Shown piece after piece: positions 36,090 through 45,587 of a DNA stretch of 64,000 nucleotides. The translations under genes and the position numbers were made by a program. Origin of the DNA: Thiopseudomonas denitrificans (lineage in GTDB: Bacteria > Pseudomonadota > Gammaproteobacteria > Pseudomonadales > Pseudomonadaceae); NCBI RefSeq assembly GCF_002866065.1, contig NZ_LNJZ01000003.1:138667-202666 (forward strand), written 5' to 3'. A model generated the notes under the pieces. That model saw only the letters and a program-made list of their open reading frames with translations. It was not told the DNA's origin and searched no databases. Each line of letters opens with the position of its first letter. Within the stretch, counting starts at the first letter, position 1.

Positions 36090-37289
36090 TTATACCTGAC
36101 AAAGCTCGATCGCCATGGCCGTCGCCTCGCCACCGCCGATGCAGACGGCGGCCACGCCGTAACGCTGCTTGCGCTGTTGCAGGGCGTTGATCAGGGTGAC
36201 CAGTATGCGGGCACCGGACGCGCCGATCGGGTGGCCCAGCGCACAGGCACCGCCATGGACGTTGACCCGTTCGGGATCCAGTTGCAGCTCCTGCATGGCA
36301 ATCAGGGTGACCACGGCGAAAGCTTCGTTGATTTCGAACAGGTCCACCTGCTCAAGGTTCCAGCCGGTACGCTGCATCAATGCATTGATGGCACCGACCG
36401 GAGCGGTGGTAAACAGGTGCGGCTCGGCGGCGTGGCTGCTGTGGCCATGCACAATGGCCAGCGGTTGCAGGCCGCGGATACGAGCCTCGCTCTGGCGCAT
36501 CAACACTAGCGCCGCAGCACCGTCAGAAATCGAGCTGGCGTTGGCCGCGGTGATGGTACCATCCTCGCGAAAGGCCGGGCGCAAGGCGCGAATCTTGGCC
36601 GGGTCTGCCCTGGGCGGCTGTTCGTCCTGGCTGACGCTAACCTCGCCGTTGCGGGATTTGACCGTGACCGGAGTGATTTCGCTGTCAAACACTCCGCTGT
36701 TGATCGCCTGGCAGGCACGCTGCAATGAGCGTTCGGCAAAGTCATCCTGCTGCTGGCGGCTGAAACCGTAGTCGGCGGCGCTGTCTTCGGCAAAGGTGCC
36801 CATCAGGCGCCCCTTGTCGTAGGCGTCTTCCAGTCCGTCGAGAAACATGTGGTCGCGTACCTGCTGGTGGCCCATGCGGTAACCCTGACGGGCCTTGTCC
36901 AGCAAATAGGGTGCGTTGCTCATGCTCTCCATGCCGCCGGCCACCACCACGCCAGCACTGCCGGCGAGCAGGGCGTCATGGGCCAGCATCACTGTCTGCA
37001 TGCCCGAACCGCACATCTTGTTGACTGTGGTACAGGGTGTGGCGGTTGAAAGCCCGGCCGCCAGTGCCGCCTGGCGCGCTGGGGCCTGGCCCAGACCGGC
37101 CGACAGCACGCAGCCGAAGAATGCTGCATCGACCGCTTCTGTTGGCACGCCGCTGCGCTGCACGGCGGCAGCGATTGCCTGCGCACCGAGTTGCGGCGCG
37201 CTCAGCGCGGACAGACTGCCCTGAAAGCCGCCCATGGGTGTGCGTGCCATGCCGACAATGACAACCGGGTCCTGAATCTTCATGGTCAT
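36090..37289 (-). CDS. Acetyl-CoA C-acyltransferase (thiolase)
   Basis: A 399-aa thiolase that cleaves a 3-oxoacyl-CoA with CoA. The nucleophilic Cys is in TTVNKMCGSGMQ, the GHPIGASGARI loop carries the catalytic His, and the second active-site segment is AAVCIGGGEATAM (the usual Cys is present). In this cluster the likely substrate is 2-methylacetoacetyl-CoA from isoleucine, giving acetyl-CoA and propionyl-CoA. Its ATG overlaps the stop of the SDR gene by four bases. Confidence 0.93.
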   Translation of the reverse strand: MTMKIQDPVVIVGMARTPMGGFQGSLSALSAPQLGAQAIAAAVQRSGVPTEAVDAAFFGCVLSAGLGQAPARQAALAAGLSTATPCTTVNKMCGSGMQTVMLAHDALLAGSAGVVVAGGMESMSNAPYLLDKARQGYRMGHQQVRDHMFLDGLEDAYDKGRLMGTFAEDSAADYGFSRQQQDDFAERSLQRACQAINSGVFDSEITPVTVKSRNGEVSVSQDEQPPRADPAKIRALRPAFREDGTITAANASSISDGAAALVLMRQSEARIRGLQPLAIVHGHSSHAAEPHLFTTAPVGAINALMQRTGWNLEQVDLFEINEAFAVVTLIAMQELQLDPERVNVHGGACALGHPIGASGARILVTLINALQQRKQRYGVAAVCIGGGEATAMAIELCQV

Positions 37290-38053
37290 TTGATTCCCAT
37301 CCGTAGCGCGCCGTCAAGGCGGATCACCTCGCCGTTGAGCATGCTGTTTTCGATGATGTGCTGCACCAGTGCAGCGTACTCGTCCGGGCGGCCCAGCCGG
37401 GGAGGAAAGGGAACGCCGGCGCACAGGCTGCGGCGTACTTCCTCGGTCATGCCGGCCATCATCGGGGTTTCAAAGATGCCCGGCGCAATGCACATGACCC
37501 GGATGCCGGCCCGGGCCAGCTCGCGTGCGGCCGGCAGGGTCAGGCTGGCAATCGCCCCCTTGGACGCGGCATAGGCAGCCTGCCCGAGCTGGCCGTCAAA
37601 GGCGGCCACCGAGGCAGTGTTGATGATCACGCCGCGCTCGCCGCCGGCGTCCGGAGGATTGTCGGCGATATGGCCGGCCACCAGTCGCAACAGGTTGAAG
37701 CTGCCGCCAACATTGACCTGCAATACCCGGTTGAACAGCTCCAGGCCATGCGGGCCATCGCGGCCGAGGATGCGGGCACCGGCAACGATGCCGGCGCAGT
37801 TGACCAGGCCATGCAGGGCACCGAAGTGTTCGCGAGCTTGCTGCAGTGCTTGCTGCGCCGCATCCGCGTCGCAGATGTCCAGTGTCAGACCCAGCGCATG
37901 CGCTCCGAGTGCATCAGCCTGCTCCGCTACCGCTTGCCGGTTGATGTCCAGCAGCACCACCTGTGCGCCCTGTTGCACCAGATGGCGGGCGGTAGCAGCA
38001 CCAAGTCCGGAGCCGGCGCCACTGACAACAAAGGAATGTTGGGCGATTTGCAT
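37286..38053 (-). CDS. Short-chain dehydrogenase, 3-hydroxyacyl-CoA type
   Basis: A 255-aa Rossmann-fold SDR. It has the cofactor motif SGAGSGLGAATARHL near residue 11, an Asp at the end of strand 2 (VVLLDINRQ) suggesting NAD, NCAGI after strand 4, and the catalytic Ser...YAASK. Its C-terminus and context resemble the type II 3-hydroxyacyl-CoA dehydrogenases (HSD17B10-like) that oxidise 2-methyl-3-hydroxybutyryl-CoA. The start at 38053 (MQIAQHSFVVSG) is chosen over the longer open frame because the Rossmann strand should begin near the N-terminus. Confidence 0.88.
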   Translation of the reverse strand: MQIAQHSFVVSGAGSGLGAATARHLVQQGAQVVLLDINRQAVAEQADALGAHALGLTLDICDADAAQQALQQAREHFGALHGLVNCAGIVAGARILGRDGPHGLELFNRVLQVNVGGSFNLLRLVAGHIADNPPDAGGERGVIINTASVAAFDGQLGQAAYAASKGAIASLTLPAARELARAGIRVMCIAPGIFETPMMAGMTEEVRRSLCAGVPFPPRLGRPDEYAALVQHIIENSMLNGEVIRLDGALRMGIK

Positions 38054-38063
38054 GCAGTTTTCC

Positions 38064-39746
38064 TTAGCCGTTGGCGGCCTGACGGGTCTGTTGTTCATTG
38101 GTCCGGTTGATTTCCTGCTGGCGCAGGATGAAACGTTGCACCTTGCCGCTGGGGGTCTTCGGCAACTCGTCCGGGAACTCGATTTCACGCGGGTAGGCGT
38201 GGGCGGCCAGGCGGTTGCGCACATGCAGGCGCAGCTCCTCGGCCAGCTCCGGCGTGCCCCGGTAGCCATCCTGCAGGATGATGAAGGCCTTGATGATCTC
38301 GGTGCGTTGCGGGTCCGGTTTGCCGACCACTGCGGCCTCGACCACGGCGGGATGCTCAAGCAGCGCGCTTTCCACATCGAAGGGGCCGACGCGATAACCG
38401 GAGGTGGTGATGACGTCATCGGAACGTCCGACAAAGCTGATGCTGCCGTCATCGTTGAGCTCGGCGGTGTCGCCGGTCAGGTAATAACGGCCACGGAACG
38501 CGGTGGTTTCCATGTCCTTGTAGCCCTGGAACCAGGTCATCGGCGACTGCTCCAGATCAACCGAGAGGATGCCCGGCTGGCCGGCGGGCAACTCGGTCAG
38601 GGTCTCTTCGTCGAGCACCACCACACGATGGCCGGGTGACGCATAGCCGGCCGCCCCCATGTGTACGGGATGCTCCAGGTTATGGTGATTGCACAGCACC
38701 ATGCCCAGCTCGGTCTGGCCATAGTGGTCGTTGATCTGCACGTCAAGGTTGTCGGCAAACCAGCGGATCACTTCCGGGTTGAGCGGCTCGCCGGCACTGC
38801 TGACCACGCGCAGCTGGTCTTTCCATTCGTGGGCGACCTTTTCACCGGCGGCGATCATCATGCGGAACACCGTGGGCGCGCCGGCCAGATTGTTGACCTT
38901 GTGCTTTTTCGCGATGGCCAGGCTGCGGTCGAGGTTGAAAATGCCGTCTACCGACAGCACCGGCACGCCCATCGACATCGGCCCGGTAATACCGAAGTAC
39001 AAACCATAGGCCCAGCCGGGGTCGGCCACGTTCCAGAACGAGTCATCCATGCGCAGGCCGACCGCGTCGATGGCGTAGCGCTGGAAAGCGACAATCGCCT
39101 TCAGTGGTACCTGCAGGGGCTTGGCCAACCCGGTGGTGCCGGAGGTGAACATCAGCAGGAAGGGATCGTCGCCACTGCGCATGACGGGGGCAAAGTCGGT
39201 GCTCTGCCCCGCCATTTCCTGCCAGAAGCTGAAGTCGCCACGGGCAATGCCGGTACCTTTGCGGCCGGCCACCGTCACCACGTCAGGGCAGTTGTCGACC
39301 TCTTCCAGCTTGGCGCGGTTGTTGGCATCGCTGACCACCAGCCGGGCACCCGAGGTGTGCAGCCGGTGCTCGATGGCTTTGGGGCCGAACGCGGTAAACA
39401 GCGGCTGATAGACAGCGCCGATACGCCAGGTACCGAGAATGGTGATCAGCAATTCGTGGCTGCGTGGCAGCAGGCCGGCAACCACATCCCCGGCACCAAT
39501 GCCCTGGCTGGCGAGGAAGTTGGCAAACTGCGCGGCCTGATCCTTGAGTTCGATGTAGCTGTGGATGCTGGACGTGCCGTCGGCATTTTCCTGCAGCAGG
39601 CCGATGCGGCCGGGCAGGGCATGGCGGTCACAGCATTCGTGACAGGCATTCATGGCATCGAGACTGCCGCTGATGGCATTGCGCACGGTGGCGGCGTAGT
39701 CGAAGGTTTTAAAAGCGTCGAAATAGTCGTGATTGACGGGGTTCAT
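38064..39746 (-). CDS. AMP-forming acyl-CoA synthetase
   Basis: A 560-aa member of the ANL family that activates a carboxylic acid to acyl-CoA via an acyl-adenylate. It has the P-loop-like LLMFTSGTTGLAKPLQVP, the YGQTELGMVL core motif, YYLTGDTAELNDDG and the C-terminal catalytic lysine in KTPSGKVQRF. The substrate is not determined; a short or branched acid (propionate, isobutyrate, 2-methylbutyrate) suits the cluster. AGGAG precedes the ATG at 39746. It is the first gene of the run synthetase-SDR-thiolase-crotonase. Confidence 0.9.
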   Translation of the reverse strand: MNPVNHDYFDAFKTFDYAATVRNAISGSLDAMNACHECCDRHALPGRIGLLQENADGTSSIHSYIELKDQAAQFANFLASQGIGAGDVVAGLLPRSHELLITILGTWRIGAVYQPLFTAFGPKAIEHRLHTSGARLVVSDANNRAKLEEVDNCPDVVTVAGRKGTGIARGDFSFWQEMAGQSTDFAPVMRSGDDPFLLMFTSGTTGLAKPLQVPLKAIVAFQRYAIDAVGLRMDDSFWNVADPGWAYGLYFGITGPMSMGVPVLSVDGIFNLDRSLAIAKKHKVNNLAGAPTVFRMMIAAGEKVAHEWKDQLRVVSSAGEPLNPEVIRWFADNLDVQINDHYGQTELGMVLCNHHNLEHPVHMGAAGYASPGHRVVVLDEETLTELPAGQPGILSVDLEQSPMTWFQGYKDMETTAFRGRYYLTGDTAELNDDGSISFVGRSDDVITTSGYRVGPFDVESALLEHPAVVEAAVVGKPDPQRTEIIKAFIILQDGYRGTPELAEELRLHVRNRLAAHAYPREIEFPDELPKTPSGKVQRFILRQQEINRTNEQQTRQAANG

Positions 39747-39865
39747 GGCTGACTCCTGGCAAATTATTATTGTTGACAGTGCAAGAGGTACGCCTTGATG
39801 GTCGGCTTGAAGCCAGAGACAAAACAATAGCCAAACCCATCAATCTGGTTGAGCGATTTGGACAA

Positions 39866-40918
39866 TCAGCTATTTTGACCCAGTACGGTCGAGCGGTAGA
39901 AGCCGGGCTGGATACCGGTCCACTTGCGGAAGGCCTTGTAGAACGAGCTGACATCGGCAAAACCGAGAATGGCAGCGATATCGACAAAGGTCTCATGCTC
40001 ATTGGCCAGCAACTGCAGGGCACGCGCTTTGCGCACGCTGTCCTTGATTGCCTGGAAACTTTGCCCTTCCTCGGCAAGACGGCGGCGCAGCGTGGCCACC
40101 GACATGCACAGCTGTTGCGCCATGGCCGGTGCATCAGGCCATGCGGCGGGCGTAATGGCACCGAGCAGCTGGCGAACCTGGCTGGTCAGACTGTGCGGGT
40201 CACGGTACTTGACCATGATGTTGTCGGGCGACTCGGCAATGAAACGCTGCAGCTCGTCCTCGCTGCGGCGGATCGGGCTGTCGAGGCTGTCACAGACAAA
40301 CAGCAGCCGGGATTGTTGACAGTTGTAGCGCAGGCTGTGGGTAAACATCACCCGGTAGTCTTCGTCCAGCTCCGGCGGCGGGCAGCGCGAATCGATGGCC
40401 AGGATCGGGATGCGCTGGTTGGCCAGCCAGCAGGTCAGGCCGTGGACATACATCCAGAAGGTGAAATAGGCAAAGGCCCGCTTGGGCTGTGGTTCGTTCT
40501 CGACAAATACGATTTGTGCCAGGTTCTGTTCCCGGTGCAGCACCGCGTGCATGTCGTCGAACACCAGTGACAAAAACTGCAGGCCGGCGGCAATGCCTTC
40601 GGCCAGGGTTGGCTGGCGCGCGGCGATCCGGCACATGAAGGCGAAGCTGCCCGGGCGCATGGCGCGGCTGTCCATCAGGCAGAATTCGTCCTGCAGAAAG
40701 TCGGCCAGCTGGCGCCAGAACTCGGCAAAGCGGGCCACCGGCAAACGCTGGCCGGAGGCCTGCTGCAGGATGTCCGCCGGCAAGCCGCAGCGCTCCAGCA
40801 GCGGCGGCACATGGAAGCCCTGCCGGTGTGCGACCTGCAACGACTGCTTGACCAGCTCGATGGAGACGGTGTTGCCGGTACCGCGTGGCGGCGCTGCGGC
40901 TGTCGTCACCTCAGCCAT
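39866..40918 (-). CDS. AraC-family regulator
   Basis: A 350-aa regulator with an N-terminal ligand domain of the OruR/arabinose-binding type (about 30-220) and a C-terminal AraC double HTH (about 255-345: MSVATLRRRLAEEGQSFQAIKD and FVDIAAILGFADVSSFYKAFRKW). It probably controls the acyl-CoA genes beside it and perhaps mmsAB, as the AraC protein MmsR does in P. aeruginosa. Its ATG overlaps the end of the LysR gene by eight bases, so the two regulators are co-expressed. The start MAEVTTAAAPP is inferred from this overlap. Confidence 0.88.
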   Translation of the reverse strand: MAEVTTAAAPPRGTGNTVSIELVKQSLQVAHRQGFHVPPLLERCGLPADILQQASGQRLPVARFAEFWRQLADFLQDEFCLMDSRAMRPGSFAFMCRIAARQPTLAEGIAAGLQFLSLVFDDMHAVLHREQNLAQIVFVENEPQPKRAFAYFTFWMYVHGLTCWLANQRIPILAIDSRCPPPELDEDYRVMFTHSLRYNCQQSRLLFVCDSLDSPIRRSEDELQRFIAESPDNIMVKYRDPHSLTSQVRQLLGAITPAAWPDAPAMAQQLCMSVATLRRRLAEEGQSFQAIKDSVRKARALQLLANEHETFVDIAAILGFADVSSFYKAFRKWTGIQPGFYRSTVLGQNS

Positions 40919-41810
40919 GCTCCGGCAGCAGGGTGGACTGCAACTGGGCCGCCTGCTCACGCAGGAAGTTCCAGGTGGTGCGCATGCGGGCGATGTCCTT
41001 CAGTTCGATCGGCATCAGCATCCAGAAGGTCCGGGTGAAGTGGATGGCATCCGGCAGCACCGGTACCAGTGCCCGGTTCTGGTCGGCGGCGAAGGCCGGC
41101 AGGATCGCCAGCCCGGCACCGGCAGCAACCATCTGCTGTTGGGCCAAAATGCTGGTGCTGCGCAGGGGCGTGCGCGCCGGTTTGACCACCTCGTCAAGGA
41201 ACAGCAGCTCCTTGCTGTAGAGCAGATCATCGACATAGGACACGAAGCTGTGCCCCTTCAGCTGCTCGCGCTGGTGGATGGGTGAGTGCTGCGCCAGATA
41301 ACCGTGGCTGGCGTACAGGCGCAGGCTGTAGTCGGTCAGGCGGGTGATGATGAAGGGGCCGCGTTCGGGCCGCTCCAGGGTGATCACGATATCGGCTTCG
41401 TTGCGCGACAGTTGCAGCGCGCGCGGAACCGCCAGCAGCTCGACCTTCAGGTCCGGGTGGCGCTGTGACAGCCGGGTCAGCTGGCTGGCCAGGATGGTGC
41501 TGCCATAGCCTTCGGTGGCACCGACGCGCACCAGGCCGGACAGCTGCTGGTCGCTGCCGGGTGTCAGTGACTGGGCAATGCCGACATAGGCGCTTTCCAT
41601 TGCTTCGACCTGCGGCAGCAGGTCCCGGCCGGCTTCGGTCAGCTTGTAGCCGTCGGGCTCGCGCAGGAACAGCGTCATGCCGAGTTTTTTCTCCAGTGCC
41701 TGCACTTTGCGCGAGACGGTGGTGTGGTCCACCTCCAGCCGGCGGGCGGCAATCACCAGGCGTCCGGCCCGTGCCAGCTCAAGAAAAAAACGCAGTTGGT
41801 CCCAGTCCAT
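40911..41810 (-). CDS. LysR-family regulator
   Basis: A 299-aa LysR protein with the N-terminal winged HTH (MDWDQLRFFLELARAGRLVI...TTVSRKVQALEKKLG) and a C-terminal periplasmic-binding-like effector domain (about 90-290). It is divergent from mmsA with 216 bp between starts, the normal geometry for a LysR protein regulating its divergent neighbour. It is co-transcribed with the AraC gene that follows. Confidence 0.92.
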   Translation of the reverse strand: MDWDQLRFFLELARAGRLVIAARRLEVDHTTVSRKVQALEKKLGMTLFLREPDGYKLTEAGRDLLPQVEAMESAYVGIAQSLTPGSDQQLSGLVRVGATEGYGSTILASQLTRLSQRHPDLKVELLAVPRALQLSRNEADIVITLERPERGPFIITRLTDYSLRLYASHGYLAQHSPIHQREQLKGHSFVSYVDDLLYSKELLFLDEVVKPARTPLRSTSILAQQQMVAAGAGLAILPAFAADQNRALVPVLPDAIHFTRTFWMLMPIELKDIARMRTTWNFLREQAAQLQSTLLPEHG

Positions 41811-41830
41811 TTGCTGTTCGCCTTAGGTCT

Positions 41831-41859
41831 AATCTGCAAAATTGCACAATGAATCTGCA
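41831..41859. promoter_or_regulatory. Direct repeat between the LysR gene and mmsA
   Basis: AATCTGCA occurs twice with starts 21 bp apart (two helical turns), a spacing typical of AraC-family sites. The first copy runs into TGCAA-AA-TTGCA, a small palindrome that could be part of a LysR site. Position is about 170-195 bp upstream of mmsA. Confidence 0.4.
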
Positions 41860-42026
41860 GTCATGTGGGTTGTTAATGATAAATTTGCACTGCTACATTG
41901 AAGCCGTACCCAAGCAGGGCGCACAAAACAAAAACAATTCTTGTGGGCGGCAAGCACGCGGCCTTCTTCAGACAAATCCGGCGGCACACCTGTCATGTAC
42001 CGGACAGCCGCACAGCGAGGTATACA

Positions 42027-43535
42027 ATGACTGCATCCAGTATTCCAACGGTCAAGCTACTCATCAATGGTGAGTTTGTCGAGTCCAAAACCAGCGAATG
42101 GCGCGAGGTGGTCAACCCGGCTACCCAGGAAGTTCTGGCCCGCGTACCCTTTGCTACCGCCGATGAAATCGAAGCGGCGATCGCCAGCGCGGCCGCAGCG
42201 TTCAAGACCTGGCGCAAGACGGCAATTGGTACCCGCGCACGGATTTTCCTCAAGTATCAGCAGCTGATCCGCGAGCACATGCCGGAGCTGGCGGCCACCC
42301 TGACCGCCGAACAGGGCAAGACCCTGGCCGATGCCGAAGGTGACGTATTCCGTGGCCTGGAGGTGGTCGAACACGCTGCCGGCATCGGCAACCTGCAGCT
42401 GGGCGAGCTGGCCAACAACGTGGCCGGTGGTGTCGATACCTACACCCTGCTGCAGCCGATTGGCGTCTGTGCCGGCATCACTCCATTCAACTTCCCGGCG
42501 ATGATTCCGCTGTGGATGTTCCCGATGGCGATTGCCACCGGTAATACCTTTGTGCTCAAGCCGTCCGAGCAGGACCCGATGGTGACCATGCGTCTGGCCG
42601 AACTGGCGCTGGAAGCGGGCATTCCCGCCGGCGTGCTCAACATCATCCACGGCGGCCCGGATGCGGTGAATGCGCTCTGTGACCACAAGGAGATCAAGGC
42701 GGTGTCTTTTGTCGGCTCGACCCATGTCGGCACGCACGTATACAACCGCGCCTCGCTCAATGGCAAGCGCGTGCAGTGCATGATGGGAGCCAAGAACCAC
42801 GCCATCATCATGCCCGATGCCAACAAGGAGCAGACCCTCAACGCCATTGCCGGTGCCGCCTTTGGTGCCGCAGGCCAGCGCTGTATGGCGCTGCCGGTGG
42901 TGATTCTGGTCGGCGAAAGCAAAAACTGGCTGCCGGAGCTGGTGGAGCGGGCGAAAACCCTCAGGGTCAACGCCGGCTGTGAGCCGGGCACCGATGTCGG
43001 ACCGGTCATTTCACGGGGCGCGCTGGCGCGCATTACCGACCTGATCGAGAGTGGTGTCAGCGAAGGTGCGACACTGGAGCTGGATGGCCGCAACCCGCAG
43101 GTGCCCGGCTATGAAAACGGCAACTTTGTCGCGCCGACGCTGTTCTCCGGTGTCACCACCGACATGCGTATCTACAACGAAGAGATCTTCGGGCCGGTGC
43201 TGTGCGTGATGACCGCCGACAGCATGGATGAGGCGATCGACATCATCAACCGCAACCCCAACGGCAACGGTACAGCCATCTTTACCCGCTCCGGCGCGGC
43301 AGCCCGCCGTTTCCAGGAAGACATCGATGTCGGCCAGGTCGGTATCAACCTGCCGATACCGGTGCCGGTGCCGATCTTCTCCTTTACCGGCTCCCGCGCT
43401 TCCAAGCTGGGTGATCTGGGCCCGTACGGCAAGCAGGTGGTGCAGTTCTACACCCAGACCAAAACGGTCACTGCCCGCTGGTTCGACGAAGACGCCGAAG
43501 CCGGAGCGCTCAATACCACCATCAGCCTTAAATAA
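42027..43535 (+). CDS. mmsA: Methylmalonate-semialdehyde dehydrogenase (CoA-acylating)
   Basis: Oxidises methylmalonate semialdehyde to propionyl-CoA in valine degradation (and malonate semialdehyde to acetyl-CoA). The 502-aa aldehyde dehydrogenase has the catalytic Cys C286 in [10 protein letters not shown], the NAD-binding GSTHVG and the MmsA-type NAxxGxxxFxxxNQ-equivalent region. The catalytic Glu of hydrolytic ALDHs is replaced by MMGAKNH, as in CoA-dependent family members. The start is the ATG at 42027 ([20 protein letters not shown]). mmsB follows after 75 bp containing a GC-rich hairpin. Confidence 0.95.
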   Translation: MTASSIPTVKLLINGEFVESKTSEWREVVNPATQEVLARVPFATADEIEAAIASAAAAFKTWRKTAIGTRARIFLKYQQLIREHMPELAATLTAEQGKTLADAEGDVFRGLEVVEHAAGIGNLQLGELANNVAGGVDTYTLLQPIGVCAGITPFNFPAMIPLWMFPMAIATGNTFVLKPSEQDPMVTMRLAELALEAGIPAGVLNIIHGGPDAVNALCDHKEIKAVSFVGSTHVGTHVYNRASLNGKRVQCMMGAKNHAIIMPDANKEQTLNAIAGAAFGAAGQRCMALPVVILVGESKNWLPELVERAKTLRVNAGCEPGTDVGPVISRGALARITDLIESGVSEGATLELDGRNPQVPGYENGNFVAPTLFSGVTTDMRIYNEEIFGPVLCVMTADSMDEAIDIINRNPNGNGTAIFTRSGAAARRFQEDIDVGQVGINLPIPVPVPIFSFTGSRASKLGDLGPYGKQVVQFYTQTKTVTARWFDEDAEAGALNTTISLK

Positions 43536-43546
43536 GCAGACGCAGC

Positions 43547-43565
43547 CCGGCCCGTCGCGGGCCGG
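43547..43565 (+). other. GC-rich hairpin in the mmsA-mmsB gap
   Basis: CCGGCCCG and CGGGCCGG pair around a 3-nt loop, 11 bp after the mmsA stop. No T-run follows, so it may reduce expression or stabilise the upstream message rather than terminate it. Confidence 0.4.
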
Positions 43566-43610
43566 CTTGCCGTTCCGGACTCAAAACCAACAATAACGGA
43601 GTCACACCCC

Positions 43611-44501
43611 ATGCATATCGGATTTATCGGCCTCGGCCATATGGGTGGCCCGATGGCCGCCAACCTGCTCAAGGCAGGCCACCAACTGAGCGTTTTCGAC
43701 CTGTCTGCCGCAGCGGTAGAAGCACTGGTTGGCGCTGGTGCAACCGCCTGTGATTCGGTGGCAGCGCTGGCAACCGCCCGTCCCGAACTGGTGATCAGCA
43801 TGCTGCCGGCCGCCCCCCATGTGAAGTCCCTCTATCTGGGTGATGCAGGCCTGCTGTCGCTGTTGCAGCAGCCGACTCACCTGCTCGACTGTTCCACCAT
43901 CGACCCGCACAGTGCCCGTGAAGTCAGTGCCGCCGCCCGCCAGGCCGGTCACTACATGCTGGATGCGCCGGTTTCCGGCGGTACCGCCGGTGCCACGGCC
44001 GGTACCCTGACCTTCATGGTCGGTGGCAGCGCGGAGGAATTCGAGTTCGCCCGTCCGGTGCTGGCGGCGATGGGCAAGAACATCGTGCACTGTGGCGACA
44101 GCGGCAATGGCCAGGTGGCCAAGGTGGCCAACAACATGCTGCTCGGCATCTCGATGATCGGCGTTGCCGAAGCCATGGCGCTGGGTACCTCACTGGGCAT
44201 TGATGCCAAGGTGCTGGCCGGCATCATCAACACCTCCAGCGGACGCTGCTGGAGTTCGGAGGTCAACAACCCCTATCCGGATGTATTGGAGAATGTCCCG
44301 GCCAGTCGCGGCTATACTGGCGGCTTTGGCACCGACCTGATGCTCAAGGATCTGGGCCTGGCCACCGAGGCGGCGCGTCTGGCCAAGCAACCGGTGATTC
44401 TGGGCGCTGCTGCCCAGCAGCTGTATCAGGCGTTCAGCCTGCAGGGGCATGGCCAGCTGGATTTTTCCGCCATCATCAAGCTGTACACAAAACAGGAGTA
44501 A
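43611..44501 (+). CDS. mmsB: 3-hydroxyisobutyrate dehydrogenase
   Basis: Oxidises 3-hydroxyisobutyrate to methylmalonate semialdehyde, the substrate of MmsA. The 296-aa beta-hydroxyacid dehydrogenase has the N-terminal dinucleotide motif GFIGLGHMGGPMAANLL, the substrate-binding DAPVSGGTAGA and the catalytic Lys region NGQVAKVANNM. AATAACGGAG precedes the ATG. Confidence 0.96.
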   Translation: MHIGFIGLGHMGGPMAANLLKAGHQLSVFDLSAAAVEALVGAGATACDSVAALATARPELVISMLPAAPHVKSLYLGDAGLLSLLQQPTHLLDCSTIDPHSAREVSAAARQAGHYMLDAPVSGGTAGATAGTLTFMVGGSAEEFEFARPVLAAMGKNIVHCGDSGNGQVAKVANNMLLGISMIGVAEAMALGTSLGIDAKVLAGIINTSSGRCWSSEVNNPYPDVLENVPASRGYTGGFGTDLMLKDLGLATEAARLAKQPVILGAAAQQLYQAFSLQGHGQLDFSAIIKLYTKQE

Positions 44502-44505
44502 CGCC

Positions 44506-45585
44506 GTGACTGACATTCAGCCGTTGATTCTTGCCGAAGTCCGCAATCGGGTCGGACACCTCACCATCAATCGCCCGTCCGCCTACAACGCCATCAATCT
44601 CGAAGCGGTACGGCAGATCCAGAGCTGCCTCGAACAGTGGGCTACCGATGATAATGTGGTGGCGGTGGTGCTGCGCGGCAGCGGTGACAAGGCATTTTGT
44701 GCCGGTGGCGACATTCGCGAGCTATATGACAACCATCAGCAGGGCAGCCCGCTCAACGAAGCCTTCTTTCACGAAGAATACCGGCTGGACCAGCACATCC
44801 ATGACTACCCCAAGCCCCTGCTGGCGCTGGCCGAAGGGCTGGTGCTGGGCGGCGGCATGGGGCTGTTCCAGGGGGCGGCGTTCCGGGTGGTGACCGGCCA
44901 CGCGCGGCTGGGCATGCCGGAAGTCAGCATCGGCTACTTTCCGGACGTCGGTGGCAGCTATTTCCTGTCCCGTCTGGCCGGCGAGCTTGGCACTTATCTG
45001 GGCGTTACCGGCAACATGGTGGGTGCCGCAGATGCGCTCTATACCGGCCTGGCCGACTGGCTGATTGCCGACGAACAGGTGGCCGAGCTGGATCGTTGCC
45101 TGGACCAGATGGACTGGCAGCTGGCTCCACAACAGTCGATTCGCAGCCTGCTGGCAACCCTGGCCAGTCCGGTCGGTAAACAGGGCGAGCTGGAGCCGCT
45201 GCGCGGTGCGATTGACCGTCATTTCGCCTTTGACCGGGTGCCGGACATCCTGCAGTCGCTGGCCGGTGAACAGGACCCGTCCCTGACCGGCTGGGCGCAA
45301 GCCACCATCGACACCTTGCGTAGCCGCTCACCGCTGGCGATGGCCGCCACCCTGCAGTTGTTGCGGCATGGTCGCGGGCTGAGCCTGCAGCAATGCTTTG
45401 CCATGGAGCTGCAACTGGTCGCCCGCTGGTTCCAACAAGGTGACTTCATTGAAGGCGTTCGCGCCCTGATCGTGGATAAAGACAAGAACCCGCGCTGGAA
45501 ATACGGCAGCATCGAAGAAGTACCGCAAACGGAAGTTGATGCACTGTTTGCCGGTATCAGCCTGGCCGGCGCTCAAGGAGCATGA
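44506..45585 (+). CDS. 3-hydroxyisobutyryl-CoA hydrolase-like crotonase
   Basis: A 359-aa member of the HIBCH/ECH_2 branch, which hydrolyses 3-hydroxyisobutyryl-CoA to the free acid used by MmsB. Family marks are [46 protein letters not shown] and the C-terminal [19 protein letters not shown] that sets HIBCH apart from ordinary hydratases. The start is GTG at 44506, four bases after the mmsB stop. Its own stop overlaps the acyl-CoA dehydrogenase start region. Confidence 0.9.
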   Translation: MTDIQPLILAEVRNRVGHLTINRPSAYNAINLEAVRQIQSCLEQWATDDNVVAVVLRGSGDKAFCAGGDIRELYDNHQQGSPLNEAFFHEEYRLDQHIHDYPKPLLALAEGLVLGGGMGLFQGAAFRVVTGHARLGMPEVSIGYFPDVGGSYFLSRLAGELGTYLGVTGNMVGAADALYTGLADWLIADEQVAELDRCLDQMDWQLAPQQSIRSLLATLASPVGKQGELEPLRGAIDRHFAFDRVPDILQSLAGEQDPSLTGWAQATIDTLRSRSPLAMAATLQLLRHGRGLSLQQCFAMELQLVARWFQQGDFIEGVRALIVDKDKNPRWKYGSIEEVPQTEVDALFAGISLAGAQGA

Positions 45586-45587
45586 TC

